Assembly (NCBI GenBank): GCA_040755395.1
Contig: JBFMAX010000014.1
Coordinates: 1-64,000 of the forward strand
Direction: 5' to 3'
Source: Nitrospirota bacterium
Lineage (GTDB): Bacteria; Nitrospirota; Nitrospiria; Nitrospirales; Nitrospiraceae
DNA length: 64,000 bases
Position 1 is the first letter of the stretch; every line of letters starts with the position of its first letter. Both the position numbers and the translations under genes were made by a program. The notes beneath the pieces were generated by a model that ran no database searches, was not told where the DNA came from, and saw nothing but the letters and a program-made list of their open reading frames with translations. Of this stretch, positions 18,047-26,439 are shown piece by piece.

Positions 18047-19483
18047 ATGGCTGACCCGAAAGGCTTCATGAAATACGCCCGCGAGGGCCCTAAGCGCCGG
18101 CCGGTCGAGCTGCGCGTGCTCGACTGGAAGGAATTCTACGAGCCGATGCCGGAAGACAAACTCCAGATCCAGGGCGCGCGGTGCATGGACTGTGGGGTGC
18201 CCTTCTGCCAAAGCACCAACGGCTGTCCGGTCGTCAATCTGATCCCGGAGTGGAACGACCTCGTCCACCGCGGGCGTTGGAAAGACGCACTGAAAGCGCT
18301 CCACACTACGAACAATTTCCCGGAGTTCACCGGCCGGCTTTGTCCCGCTCCCTGCGAATCGGCCTGCGTGCTGGGGATCAACAGCGATCCGGTGTCGATC
18401 CGCGTTATCGAGTGGAACATCATCGACAAGGGGTTCGACGAAGGCTGGGTGCAGCCCGTCCTGCCGACGACCCGCACCGGCAAGACCGTGGCCGTCGTGG
18501 GCTCCGGTCCGGCCGGGCTGGCCGCGGCGCAGCAACTGGCGCGGGCCGGTCACAGCGTCACGGTGTTCGAGAAGGCCGACCGGATCGGCGGCCTACTGCG
18601 TTACGGGATTCCCGATTTCAAGATGGAGAAATGGGTCATCGACCGGCGGCTGGAGCAGATGAAGGCCGAAGGCGTCGAGTTCAAGACCGGCGTCCATGTC
18701 GGCAGGGACATCAGCGGGGAAGAACTGCGCCGACGGTTCGACGCGGTGTGTCTGGCCATGGGCGCGGAACAGGCGCGCGACCTGCCGGTGCCGGGCCGGG
18801 AGCTCAAGGGCATCCATTTCGCGATGGACTACCTTACCCAGCAGAACAAGCGGAACGCCGGCGACGTGATTGCGGACGAGCCGATCACCGCGAAGGGCAA
18901 GCGCGTCGTCATCATCGGCGGCGGCGACACCGGGTCGGACTGTCTAGGCACCGCACACCGGCAGGGCTGCACGGAAGTGCATCAATTCGAATTGCTGCCG
19001 GAGCCCCCGCCGCAGCGGGCCGATTCAACGCCGTGGCCGCTCTGGCCGATGCAGCTCCGCACCTCGCACGCGCATGAGGAAGGCTGCGACCGGCAGTGGA
19101 GCGTCTCGACGACGAAGTTCACCGGCCGCAACGGGCATGTGACCAAGCTGCATGCGCACCGGGTGGCCTTCGAGAACGGCAGGTTCGTGCCGATCCCGAA
19201 CACCGAGTTCGAGATGGAAGTCGATCTCGTTTTGTTGGCGATGGGTTTCACCGGCCCGGTGAAGAACGGCCTGCTCGACAGCTTCGGCGTCAAGTACGAC
19301 GCGCGCGGCAACGTGGCCGTGGACGACAATTATATGACCTCCGTCGAAGGCGTCTTCGCCGGCGGCGACGTCAAACGCGGCGCCTCGCTCATCGTCTGGG
19401 CCATCGCCGAAGGCCGCAAGATGGCCGCCGGCGTGGACAAGTATCTGCGGGCGGGCCGGAGTGCGAAGGCGGCGGTGAGATGA
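18047..19483 (+). CDS. gltD: Glutamate synthase, small (beta) subunit
   Basis: 478 residues. The N-terminal cysteine clusters ('CMDCGVPFC', 'CPAPCESACV') bind two 4Fe-4S centres. An FAD-binding Rossmann motif follows at 'AVVGSGPAGLAAAQQL' and an NADPH-binding one at 'VVIIGGGDTGSDCLG'. The C-terminal 'GVFAGGDVKRGASLIVWAI' is the FAD-adenine loop. GltD passes electrons from NADPH to the large subunit. Same operon as gltB. The stop overlaps the start of a small downstream gene by four bases. Confidence 0.96.
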   Translation: MADPKGFMKYAREGPKRRPVELRVLDWKEFYEPMPEDKLQIQGARCMDCGVPFCQSTNGCPVVNLIPEWNDLVHRGRWKDALKALHTTNNFPEFTGRLCPAPCESACVLGINSDPVSIRVIEWNIIDKGFDEGWVQPVLPTTRTGKTVAVVGSGPAGLAAAQQLARAGHSVTVFEKADRIGGLLRYGIPDFKMEKWVIDRRLEQMKAEGVEFKTGVHVGRDISGEELRRRFDAVCLAMGAEQARDLPVPGRELKGIHFAMDYLTQQNKRNAGDVIADEPITAKGKRVVIIGGGDTGSDCLGTAHRQGCTEVHQFELLPEPPPQRADSTPWPLWPMQLRTSHAHEEGCDRQWSVSTTKFTGRNGHVTKLHAHRVAFENGRFVPIPNTEFEMEVDLVLLAMGFTGPVKNGLLDSFGVKYDARGNVAVDDNYMTSVEGVFAGGDVKRGASLIVWAIAEGRKMAAGVDKYLRAGRSAKAAVR

Positions 19484-19635
19484 AGAAGATCAGCAAGAAA
19501 GAAGCCCGCGAGTACATGAAGCGCTGGCGCTTGGTGAATCAGGTGCTCGATGAGGAACTGCGACACACTCCAGTCGGGATCAAATTCCAAACGATGGACG
19601 TCGCTTACCGGATGGCTGTGGAATCGAATTTGTGA
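19480..19635 (+). CDS. Small conserved-looking hypothetical protein coupled to gltD
   Basis: A 51-residue reading frame whose ATG overlaps the gltD stop (ATGA), suggesting translational coupling. The product starts 'MKKISKKEAREYMKRW', is helical and charged, and has no membrane segment or cysteine. I do not recognise a named family with certainty; similar short 'KKEAREYxKRW' proteins are, as I recall, scattered in bacteria as orphan genes. Its position suggests translational coupling with glutamate synthase, but a function cannot be assigned. Confidence 0.6.
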   Translation: MKKISKKEAREYMKRWRLVNQVLDEELRHTPVGIKFQTMDVAYRMAVESNL

Positions 19636-19987
19636 GGGCTTCCTCGCCCGTCTCGCTCGTTCCCGTCCCCTGAGCTTCCCGCAAGTCCACAAAACAGCTC
19701 CGAAGAGAGGGATGGTGGGGCCTGCGCTGCTCAAGCGCCGGGGAACCTATTGCTGTCTGTGTGCAATGGGTCGCACGACCGCACGTAAGTCTTTCGACTC
19801 AATTCGCAGTGCAGGACCAACCCTCCACCGTCCTATCGATGAAGGATTGGTCTAAAAGACAGTATCCCGAGTCTGGTCCAGCCAAGGAAGTCAGAGAAGA
19901 GAGTGCTTTCCAAGTCCCGCTTTGCTAAAATCCAACCCGCCGAATAAAGATGCAATAGGCCGCCGGCGTTGTCCCGCGGAGGCGGTT
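19636..19987. other. Non-coding gap before the ATPase island
   Basis: About 350 nt with no convincing gene on either strand. Base composition drops from very GC-rich to roughly balanced along it. There is no tRNA, obvious terminator or perfect direct repeat that I can see. The gap marks the upstream junction of the two-gene island; the last bases hold its GGAGG ribosome site at 19978-19982. Confidence 0.5.
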
Positions 19988-20998
19988 GTGATCGAGAAAC
20001 TTTCGATAGAACGATTCAAATCGATCAAGTCGCTTTCCATTCCATGCCGAAAGGTTAACGTCTTTATCGGCGCTCCCGACACCGGCAAAACCAACATTCT
20101 GGAGGCTCTGGGCTTTCTGTCCGGGCTTGGTTGGGGCTGGTCGTTGGGCCCATCTCTCCGCCTCCGGCCAGAACTCGGCTTCGATCCGCTCTTCTATCGA
20201 CAATTTTTTGATCAGCCGTTCCAGATTTCTATGCATCTCGGTGCTCCACCCGCCGCGCACCAGGCGCAACAGGTGGCGCTGAAGGCGGCAATCGCAGGAG
20301 GACCGGACCGTCGACTAAAGATTAGCTTCCCTTCATACGGATCTCCCACTGTTAACTTTGGTGGCTTTTGCCATATCCCTGCCTTAGACTGGATTCGGTT
20401 TTATTCCTATACCACTTCCCAGGATTGGCAGTACAACAGCGGTTATCATCTAGGTACGAAGGCGATCACTCCTCCCCATGGCCCCAACTTACTTTACATT
20501 GCTCGGCACAATGCTCGGGTCTATGAGTTCTTGAAGGATACAGTGGCCGGACTCAATTGGAAATTGAGGTTCGATCAAGCTCAGCGGACGTTCCGGCTTT
20601 CGGAAGTCAGACAGGATGAAATCCTGGATTACAATTTGGACTTGCTGTCGGATAGCTTGAAAAGACAGTTTTTTTATGGCGCGATTCTTCAATCCTCGGA
20701 AGAAGTGACCTTAGTGTTCGACGAGCCGGATGTCTTCGCGTTTCCGCCTTATCCAAAGGCCCTCGGTGAGATGATCGGCGCGGATCGCTCGAACCAGTTC
20801 TTCCTGACTACTCATAACCCGTATTTCTTAACCGGTATCGTCGAAAAGACGCCCGCCGAGGACCTCGCCATTTTTGTCTGCTATCGTGACAAGGAAGGCG
20901 GCACAGGTGCGAAGCTGCTCACTCAGGAAGATACCGCCAAGGTGGTCGTGCTGGGCGCGAGCGTCTTCTTCAATCTCGACGACTTCATCGGATCATGA
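19988..20998 (+). CDS. AAA-family ATPase (OLD/SMC-like, AAA_21 type)
   Basis: 336 residues from a GTG at 19988, preceded by GGAGG with 5-nt spacing. The N-terminus 'IEKLSIERFKSIKSLSIP' and Walker A 'GAPDTGKTNILEAL' are typical of AAA_15/AAA_21 ABC-like ATPases. Walker B is 'VTLVFDEPDVFAF', followed by the switch 'FFLTTHNPYFL'. The central part lacks a long coiled coil, and the signature motif ('LLSDSLKRQFF') is degenerate. Such ATPases act with nucleases in anti-phage or DNA-processing systems. It overlaps the next gene by four bases. Lower GC than its neighbours suggests acquisition by transfer. The exact system is not identified. Confidence 0.8.
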   Translation: MIEKLSIERFKSIKSLSIPCRKVNVFIGAPDTGKTNILEALGFLSGLGWGWSLGPSLRLRPELGFDPLFYRQFFDQPFQISMHLGAPPAAHQAQQVALKAAIAGGPDRRLKISFPSYGSPTVNFGGFCHIPALDWIRFYSYTTSQDWQYNSGYHLGTKAITPPHGPNLLYIARHNARVYEFLKDTVAGLNWKLRFDQAQRTFRLSEVRQDEILDYNLDLLSDSLKRQFFYGAILQSSEEVTLVFDEPDVFAFPPYPKALGEMIGADRSNQFFLTTHNPYFLTGIVEKTPAEDLAIFVCYRDKEGGTGAKLLTQEDTAKVVVLGASVFFNLDDFIGS

Positions 20999-21501
20999 CG
21001 CTCACGTTTGCGTATGAGTGTTACGCCGACGAAGACGTTGTCCTTTTTCTTCGTGACCATCGCCATCTCCCACTTCGAAAACGCCACAGCTTTGGCCAGG
21101 GCGAAGTGGTCAACGATCTCCTGAAAAAGGCTCTGGCTCATATCGGAATGGTGGACGAAGATCCCGGGAGTTCCCATCACCCTCTACGGGATCAAATGGA
21201 AGTTATAGATAGAACTGATGACCTGGAAAGACGCAGCAAGTCAGGCCGGCATCTGATCATCTTGAAGCCGGAGTTGGAAGACTGTTTCCTTCGTTCGATG
21301 AGACGGGCTTCATTGAAGACGAACCTGCCTTCAAATCCCAAGGAGCTTCAAAAGCTTCTGAACTTACCGAGGCATCCGGCTCACAAAACCTTTCGCGCAG
21401 AGTTGAGCGAATTGTACAAGGCAGCGACTGCCCAAAGGATAAACACGTTCATAACCGACCTCGAACGCATCATCCAAACATTGCTCTCTGCTAAGCTTTA
21501 G
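20995..21501 (+). CDS. Probable TOPRIM-like partner protein of the ATPase
   Basis: 168 residues, start codon overlapping the ATPase stop (ATGA). The pattern fits a small TOPRIM fold: Glu8 in 'FAYECYADEDVVLFL', the pair Asp54-x-Asp56 in 'GMVDEDPGSS', and 'IILKPELEDCFL', resembling the 'PELEAW' segment of DUF4276/DUF3226-like proteins. TOPRIM proteins cut or rejoin nucleic acids. Paired with an AAA ATPase it recalls split OLD/PARIS-type modules, but it is shorter than the known effectors. The fold assignment is inference from motif spacing; no family is certain. Base composition matches the ATPase gene, not the surroundings. Confidence 0.55.
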   Translation: MTLTFAYECYADEDVVLFLRDHRHLPLRKRHSFGQGEVVNDLLKKALAHIGMVDEDPGSSHHPLRDQMEVIDRTDDLERRSKSGRHLIILKPELEDCFLRSMRRASLKTNLPSNPKELQKLLNLPRHPAHKTFRAELSELYKAATAQRINTFITDLERIIQTLLSAKL

Positions 21502-21657
21502 AGCGGTCCTGTAGCGGCGCCTACCTGCCGTGTTCCGGCCGAGATGATTTCCCCTGCACAGTTGTGCAAGCACCTTGGAAGGAAAACGCCACACAGCGAC
21601 AAGTAGGATTCGTATACAATACACATCCCAACCGGTGAATTTCGCACTGGATCAGTT

Positions 21658-22413
21658 ATGCCCCGCATTCTCATCGGCACGTCGGGTTGGACCTATCCGA
21701 GTTGGAAGGGGACTTTCTATCCCGAAGACCTGCCCAGCGCTCGGTTTCTGGAGTTCTACGCCAAGGAGTTCTCCACCACCGAAGTCAATTATTCCTTCTA
21801 CCATCTCCCTCGGCCGGCGACGTATGAGAAATGGGCGGCGCAGGTGCCGGAGGGGTTTGTCTTCGCGGTCAAGGCCAGCCGGCTGATTACTCATACCAAG
21901 CGGCTGGTCGATGTGGAAGACCCCTGGCGCGTCTTCCTGCAAAACGCCCGCTCGCTCGGCCCGCACCTGGGACCGATTCTGTTTCAGTTCCCGCCGTCGT
22001 TCCGCTGCGATCTTGCGCGATTGGAGAACTTTCTGAAGATCGCCCAACAGGCGGTCTCCAAATCTCACCAATTGTGCCTCGCCTTCGAGTTCCGCCACGA
22101 CTCCTGGTTCACGGACGACGTCTATCGCCTGCTGAGCCGGCACGAGGCGGCCTTGTGTATCGCGGATTCGCCCCGCTATCCGCGGAAGGATGTGCTGACC
22201 GCCGGGTTCACCTATCTGCGGTTTCACGGGCGGACAAAATTGTTTGCGTCCTGCTATACGAAGAAGGAACTGGCTGAAGAGGCGAAAAAGATCAAACGGT
22301 ACCTGGGCGACGGGCTCGACGTGTACGCGTATTTCAACAACGATGCGGAAGGTCATGCCGTGGCTAACGCGCGAACGCTGCGAACCCTCGTCGAAGGACG
22401 CAGGTTCAGGTGA
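21658..22413 (+). CDS. DUF72 family protein
   Basis: 251 residues with the DUF72 (YecE-like) hallmarks: 'ILIGTSGWTYPSWKGTFYP', 'FSTTEVNYSFYHLPRPATYEKWA', 'FAVKASRLITH' and 'DVYAYFNNDAEGHAVANA' (quoted in pieces of the protein). The fold is a TIM-barrel-like hydrolase; no reaction is established. Cytoplasmic, no signal peptide. The stop overlaps the start of the following membrane-protein gene by four bases, so the two are co-translated. Confidence 0.88.
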   Translation: MPRILIGTSGWTYPSWKGTFYPEDLPSARFLEFYAKEFSTTEVNYSFYHLPRPATYEKWAAQVPEGFVFAVKASRLITHTKRLVDVEDPWRVFLQNARSLGPHLGPILFQFPPSFRCDLARLENFLKIAQQAVSKSHQLCLAFEFRHDSWFTDDVYRLLSRHEAALCIADSPRYPRKDVLTAGFTYLRFHGRTKLFASCYTKKELAEEAKKIKRYLGDGLDVYAYFNNDAEGHAVANARTLRTLVEGRRFR

Positions 22414-23576
22414 TGCTGCGGATCACCAGAATTGCGTTCGTGGTCACGCTGCTTCTCGGCTTGCCGCTGTTGGGCGTGCTCCTTGCCGGCCAGCCGCTCG
22501 AGCGCTACCTGGAATTTCCCCCACGCACCCGCTACGTCGAACATGAGCCGTTCTCTTGGTCAGTGTTTGTGGTGCTGGCGATTGCCATCCTCGGCACGGT
22601 CTATCCATTCGTCGTTCGGATCTCCTCGTCCCTCGCGCGGATCTCGGATCTCGGATCTCGTCGGTCCTCGGTGACGCTTCACGCTTCACACGTGACGCGT
22701 CACGTCCTGCCTTGGTGGGGCTGGCTGGGGGTTGGGCTGACGGTTGTCGCCTGGGTCTTGGCCTGGAATCGCTTTCCGTGGTTCGAGCTGTTCCAACCGT
22801 TCACCTTCACGCCGCTCTGGCTCGGCTACATCCTGGCGGTCAACGCCCGGACGTTTGCCCGGACCGGGCGCTGCATGATGCGGGACCGGCCCCGGTATTT
22901 TCTCTTGCTCTTTCCCCTCAGCTCGGCGTTCTGGTGGTTCTTCGAGTATCTCAATCGCTTCGTGCAGAACTGGTACTACATGGGAGTCCAGGAGTTCACG
23001 CCGCTCGAGTACTTCATCCATGCGACGATCCCGTTCTCCACGGTGCTTCCGGCCGTGCTCGGGACAACCGAATGGCTGGCATCGTATCCGCGGCTCAGTG
23101 CCGGGTTGGACAAGTGGCGGCCGATCCGGATGGTCAACGCGAAGTTGGTCGGCTGGTCTGTCCTGGTGCTGGGATCCGGTGGGCTGATCGGGATCGGCCT
23201 CTGGCCGAACTATCTGTTTCCGCTGGTCTGGGTCGCGCCGCTGCTCCTGATCACCGCGCTGCAGACGGTGTTGGGTGAGGAAACCATCTTCTCACCACTG
23301 ACTCATGGCGATTGGCGGCCGCTTTGGCTGCCCGCCCTGGCCGCGCTGTTGTGCGGCTTCTTTTGGGAGATGTGGAATGTCAAGAGCCTCGCCCACTGGG
23401 AGTATGCGATCCCGTTCGTGCACCGGTTTCAAATCTTCCAGATGCCGATCCTCGGCTACGCGGGCTATCTCCCGTTCGGCCTTGAATGCGTGGCGGTCGC
23501 GCGGTGGATCTTTCCACGGGAACGCGCTTTGCTTGACGGCCTGGCCGGCAGAGCGGTACAACCTCGCCTCGCGTGA
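22410..23576 (+). CDS. Polytopic membrane protein of unknown function with in-frame repeat
   Basis: 388 residues with roughly nine hydrophobic segments; the first starts near residue 5 ('FVVTLLLGLPLLGVLLAG'). I do not recognise a family. Between the second and third segments (about residues 77-98) the sequence is encoded by direct repeats of GATCTCG followed by the family-C inverted repeat, giving an arginine- and histidine-rich loop. The gene overlaps DUF72. After its stop another frame continues with 'YDRVGVPVNFATMAIL' to 23655, which could be a lost C-terminus or chance. Confidence 0.6.
   Translation: MMLRITRIAFVVTLLLGLPLLGVLLAGQPLERYLEFPPRTRYVEHEPFSWSVFVVLAIAILGTVYPFVVRISSSLARISDLGSRRSSVTLHASHVTRHVLPWWGWLGVGLTVVAWVLAWNRFPWFELFQPFTFTPLWLGYILAVNARTFARTGRCMMRDRPRYFLLLFPLSSAFWWFFEYLNRFVQNWYYMGVQEFTPLEYFIHATIPFSTVLPAVLGTTEWLASYPRLSAGLDKWRPIRMVNAKLVGWSVLVLGSGGLIGIGLWPNYLFPLVWVAPLLLITALQTVLGEETIFSPLTHGDWRPLWLPALAALLCGFFWEMWNVKSLAHWEYAIPFVHRFQIFQMPILGYAGYLPFGLECVAVARWIFPRERALLDGLAGRAVQPRLA
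22640..22704. repeat. Family-C repeat and GATCTCG tandem repeat inside a reading frame
   Basis: 22640-22660 is three direct copies of GGATCTC-type words. 22671-22704 reads GTGACGCTTCACGCTTCAC then ACGTGACGCGTCACG, ending in the near-palindrome CGTGACGCGTCACG. The same words occur in intercistronic gaps elsewhere in the window, but here they are translated. Confidence 0.7.
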
Positions 23577-23777
23577 CTACGACCGCGTCGGCGTGCCGGT
23601 CAATTTTGCGACGATGGCGATCTTGGGCGCCTACTTGTGGCTACGTACCGCATGAACGCCGGCGTGTGCAACCCCGGAGAAGGTCCGGGCCTTCTCCCCG
23701 CGGACCCGGCTCGTGACAGATTGGTCGCCGGTCCGCCCGAGGATTCATCCCGCTGCGGCTAAAGGAGAAATCCCACG

Positions 23778-24230
23778 GTGAATCTGCGCGCGGCGTTGAT
23801 CTTTCTTGTGCTCGGCTTCATCGGACTGCTGCTCGTGGTGGGGGCGGTCGGTTTCGTCCGATGGCTCAAGGTTTCCTATCCTCGGCGCTTCCGATCGATC
23901 CTCGCGGCGCTCGGTGTCTCGGTCGTCGGCCTCGGGTTTTGGGGCTACCGGGAGGCAGCGGAGCGCCCGGCCTTTCACCCGGGCGATCTCATCACGCTGG
24001 AAGCGCCGGTCGTCGCTCGTCTCGTTCCGGCCGAGCGCAATGCGTCCAAGACGAGCTGCATCGTGGAGATCTACGAACATCTTGCGGTCGTGGAGGTGGA
24101 GAGCGGCACGCTGACGGCGCAGGTGGAGAGCAATACTCGGTCAGGGCCGAGTTTCTGCCCGATCGGAGCCGAAGTGCAGCTCGATCCCGCATGGCTGCAT
24201 CGCTACACGCTGACGCACCGGCACTCCTGA
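23778..24230 (+). CDS. Hypothetical membrane protein
   Basis: 150 residues from a GTG with AAAGGAGA 10 nt upstream. Two hydrophobic helices (about 6-26 and 41-58) are followed by a soluble ~90-residue domain with two or three cysteines ('SKTSCIVEIYE', 'GPSFCPIGAEVQL'). The tail after the second helix would face one side of the membrane; polarity cannot be told with confidence. No family recognised. The gene stands alone between a 200-bp gap and a family-B repeat. Confidence 0.55.
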   Translation: MNLRAALIFLVLGFIGLLLVVGAVGFVRWLKVSYPRRFRSILAALGVSVVGLGFWGYREAAERPAFHPGDLITLEAPVVARLVPAERNASKTSCIVEIYEHLAVVEVESGTLTAQVESNTRSGPSFCPIGAEVQLDPAWLHRYTLTHRHS

Positions 24231-24250
24231 TCTCAACACCGCAGGGCCGT

Positions 24251-24281
24251 AGCAAACAGCACGCAGCTCGCAGCGAACAGC
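24251..24281. repeat. Word repeat, family B
   Basis: AGCAAACAGCACGCAGCTCGCAGCGAACAGC-type words in the gap after the hypothetical membrane protein gene, the same family as near 56374 and 60695. There is no clear inverted partner in this gap. Confidence 0.55.
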
Positions 24282-24426
24282 TTTGTGGAGTAATGGGCTG
24301 CAACTCCACGGGGTCATGGGGACTGCCGTCCACAAGTCTCGCTGTGGTGTTCCGAGATGGAACTCAAGGCCATAAGGCCGGCTGAAAGGAAGCCGGCACT
24401 GGACGCGGTATGCGCCGAATTTGGAC

Positions 24427-24594
24427 CTATTCGGATTCCGGCTCAGAGGGTTCGGTCGGGAGACCGGGACCGGGGACCCGGTAACGCTCTGCGGCCCACG
24501 CGCCCAGATCGATCAGTTGGCAGCGTTCGGAGCAGAACGGCCGCCAGGGATTCCCTTCCCAGGTGGTCGTTTTTCGACAGATTGGGCAGGTCAT
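24427..24594 (-). CDS. yacG: DNA gyrase inhibitor YacG
   Basis: A 55-residue zinc-finger protein: Cys3, Cys6, Cys21 and Cys25 in 'MTCPICRK' and '[14 protein letters not shown]', the invariant YacG signature. YacG binds GyrB and blocks DNA binding by gyrase. The start at 24592-24594 gives the exact family N-terminus; a longer in-frame reading from 24777 would overlap the neighbouring gene and is rejected. The acidic Pro/Glu-rich tail ('PSEPESE') is normal. It follows the formylglycine-generating-enzyme-like gene by ~60 bp. Confidence 0.9.
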   Translation of the reverse strand: MTCPICRKTTTWEGNPWRPFCSERCQLIDLGAWAAERYRVPGPGLPTEPSEPESE

Positions 24595-24655
24595 GGGCGA
24601 AATTATACCTCTTTGGCGGGAAGAAGTTTCTGAGGGTAGAAAGGGGAGACACGCG

Positions 24656-25570
24656 TCAGTGGAAGGACTTTGCGCAGCGGAAACCGATCGTAGCGGACCG
24701 TTGGTCCGGCGGCGCCCCGCCGCGAGTGGCCGCCCGCAGCATGTGGGGCTTGCTCTTCCAGGATCCGCCGCGCACACTCTTGTATCGGCTCAGGGACGGT
24801 CCGCGTGGATTCCGCTCCGGCATGATGGAATAGTAGTCGAATCCGAACCAATCCTGGACCCACTCAGCCACATTGCCTGCCATGTGGCGGAGCCCGTAGG
24901 GGCTCTGTCCTTCTTCTCCGCTGTCCACCGCCGCGACAAGCGGGATCTCATGCACGTGATACTGCCCGAATACGGCCAGTCCCGGCTCGGGCGTCTTGGG
25001 GCCCCAGGGGAACAGGTTGCCCTCGCTGCCGCGGGCGGCCTTTTCCCATTCTGCTTCGGTCGGGAGACGCTTTCCCCGCTTGCGGCAGAAATCGTCGGCC
25101 TCCGCCCAGGTGACATACATCGCGGGCCAGCGGGCCAAGACATAATCGGGCATCGCGTGGACCGTGATCACGTGCCAGATGAGCCGTTGCAGCTCGTCGG
25201 GGATAGACCGGCGCTGTGACCGAAGGTACGCGAGATATTCGGCCAGGCTGACTTCATCGCGGTCTATCTCATAGGCGTCCAGCCAGATGCGCCGCTGCGG
25301 CAGCTCGGTGTCGTCGAACTGGGTTTCCAGCCCGTAGGGGTCGTCGTCCTTTCGATTCGTCCCCATGAGGAACCAGCCTTCCGGGACGGCCACCGTCGGA
25401 GAGAGCTGAGCCAATGCGGCGATCGCAGCGAGGTGTGCGGGCAGGGCAGTCTTCATGTCCGGCCCCGCGGCGCGCACCAAGGACGGCAGCAGGGCGGCGG
25501 TCACGAGCAGGAGGGAAACAACCCGATACTCGGCCGGCCGGTGACGCTCAGAAGGAGGGAGGATACTCAC
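24656..25570 (-). CDS. Formylglycine-generating enzyme (SUMF1)-family exported protein
   Basis: 304 residues with a signal peptide (about 1-35, '[17 protein letters not shown]') and an FGE-sulfatase domain: '[13 protein letters not shown]', '[16 protein letters not shown]', '[20 protein letters not shown]', '[14 protein letters not shown]' and '[11 protein letters not shown]'. True FGE oxidises a sulfatase cysteine using a copper-binding Cys pair. Here only part of the C-terminal cysteine arrangement is seen, so a non-catalytic or different role is likely, as for many bacterial SUMF1-domain proteins. The start overlaps the stop of the coiled-coil lipoprotein gene upstream by four bases. Confidence 0.85.
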   Translation of the reverse strand: MSILPPSERHRPAEYRVVSLLLVTAALLPSLVRAAGPDMKTALPAHLAAIAALAQLSPTVAVPEGWFLMGTNRKDDDPYGLETQFDDTELPQRRIWLDAYEIDRDEVSLAEYLAYLRSQRRSIPDELQRLIWHVITVHAMPDYVLARWPAMYVTWAEADDFCRKRGKRLPTEAEWEKAARGSEGNLFPWGPKTPEPGLAVFGQYHVHEIPLVAAVDSGEEGQSPYGLRHMAGNVAEWVQDWFGFDYYSIMPERNPRGPSLSRYKSVRGGSWKSKPHMLRAATRGGAPPDQRSATIGFRCAKSFH

Positions 25571-26346
25571 AACTTGTTCGGCGACGAGACGGCTTTGGAA
25601 ATTTCCGCGATCAGCCGCCGCTCGATCTCCGCGGTTTCCTCGGGGCTGACGGCCAACGCCCGTCCGCCCTGCGCCAGTTTTTCGAACTCCGCTTTCACGC
25701 TCAGGCGGGTGACGTTGGAGGGGAGGGCTTGCAGCGAGACGAGATACTGGTTCCGAAATCCGGAGACTTCCAATGACGCCGGCGCCGACACCTTTCGCTC
25801 CGTCACGTAAACGGCCTTCTGGTCGGTCTTCACGCTCACCTTGACCGTATAGCCGTTGCGCGCCAGGGCCTCCTCGGCGGCCTTGCTGACCGCCGCCAGC
25901 GGGCGCGGCAGCTCCTCCACCTGGGCGCCTTTCTCGTCCACGCGGAGATTTTGCGACACCTGGGCGTTGGTCGCGGCGGTGCGCTGCACCTGCGCGGCGA
26001 GCTTCCTCGCTTCCGCCGCCTGGGCCTCCAGCTTGGCCGTCAGAGCCTTCACCTCGGCTTCGGCTCGTTCCGCCTCTTTCTTGGCATCGCGCAGTTCTCG
26101 ATTGAGGAGGTCGATCTGCTGCTGCATCACCTTGTTGCCGTCCTGCAGCGAGACGACCACCGACTCCTGCTTCGCCACCTGCTTACGGAGGTTGTCGTTC
26201 TCGATCCTGAGCGGAGAGTCGTCCGGCTTGCAGCCAGCGATCCAGGCGCCGGTGATAAGCAAGAGCGCTGCGGGGAGCGAACGGGACGATCGCCGGGACG
26301 GCTCGATGAGAACGCTCCTTTGCGACATGCTGACCCGATTATCCAT
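25567..26346 (-). CDS. Coiled-coil lipoprotein, hypothetical
   Basis: 259 residues. The N-terminus has basic residues, a hydrophobic stretch and a lipobox-like 'TGAWIAGC', so it is probably a lipoprotein. Residues ~45-125 are a long coiled coil ('EAERAEAEVKALTAKLEAQA'). The C-terminal ~110 residues form a soluble domain with beta-strand patterns ('GYTVKVSVKTDQKAVYV', 'NQYLVSLQALPSNVTRLSV'). No family assigned. Four-base overlap with the SUMF1-like gene implies joint action in the envelope. An alternative start is M7. Confidence 0.65.
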   Translation of the reverse strand: MDNRVSMSQRSVLIEPSRRSSRSLPAALLLITGAWIAGCKPDDSPLRIENDNLRKQVAKQESVVVSLQDGNKVMQQQIDLLNRELRDAKKEAERAEAEVKALTAKLEAQAAEARKLAAQVQRTAATNAQVSQNLRVDEKGAQVEELPRPLAAVSKAAEEALARNGYTVKVSVKTDQKAVYVTERKVSAPASLEVSGFRNQYLVSLQALPSNVTRLSVKAEFEKLAQGGRALAVSPEETAEIERRLIAEISKAVSSPNKL

Positions 26347-26439
26347 GCTTCAGCGTCGCTTGTCTATCCCGTTGGCCCGCCCGTTCGCCCGCAAGCGCGT
26401 TGGTTTGACTGCCTGTGGCGCGCACGTTATGCTCCCGGC

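Noticed and set aside
23577-23655. Frameshifted C-terminus of the membrane protein at 22410-23576
   Set aside because: The other frame reads a hydrophobic-looking 25 residues to a stop, but there is no family to compare with and the first frame ends cleanly; left as a note only.
24427-24777. 116-residue version of YacG
   Set aside because: The extra 61 N-terminal residues overlap the neighbouring gene and have no family counterpart; the start at 24594 gives the exact YacG N-terminus.
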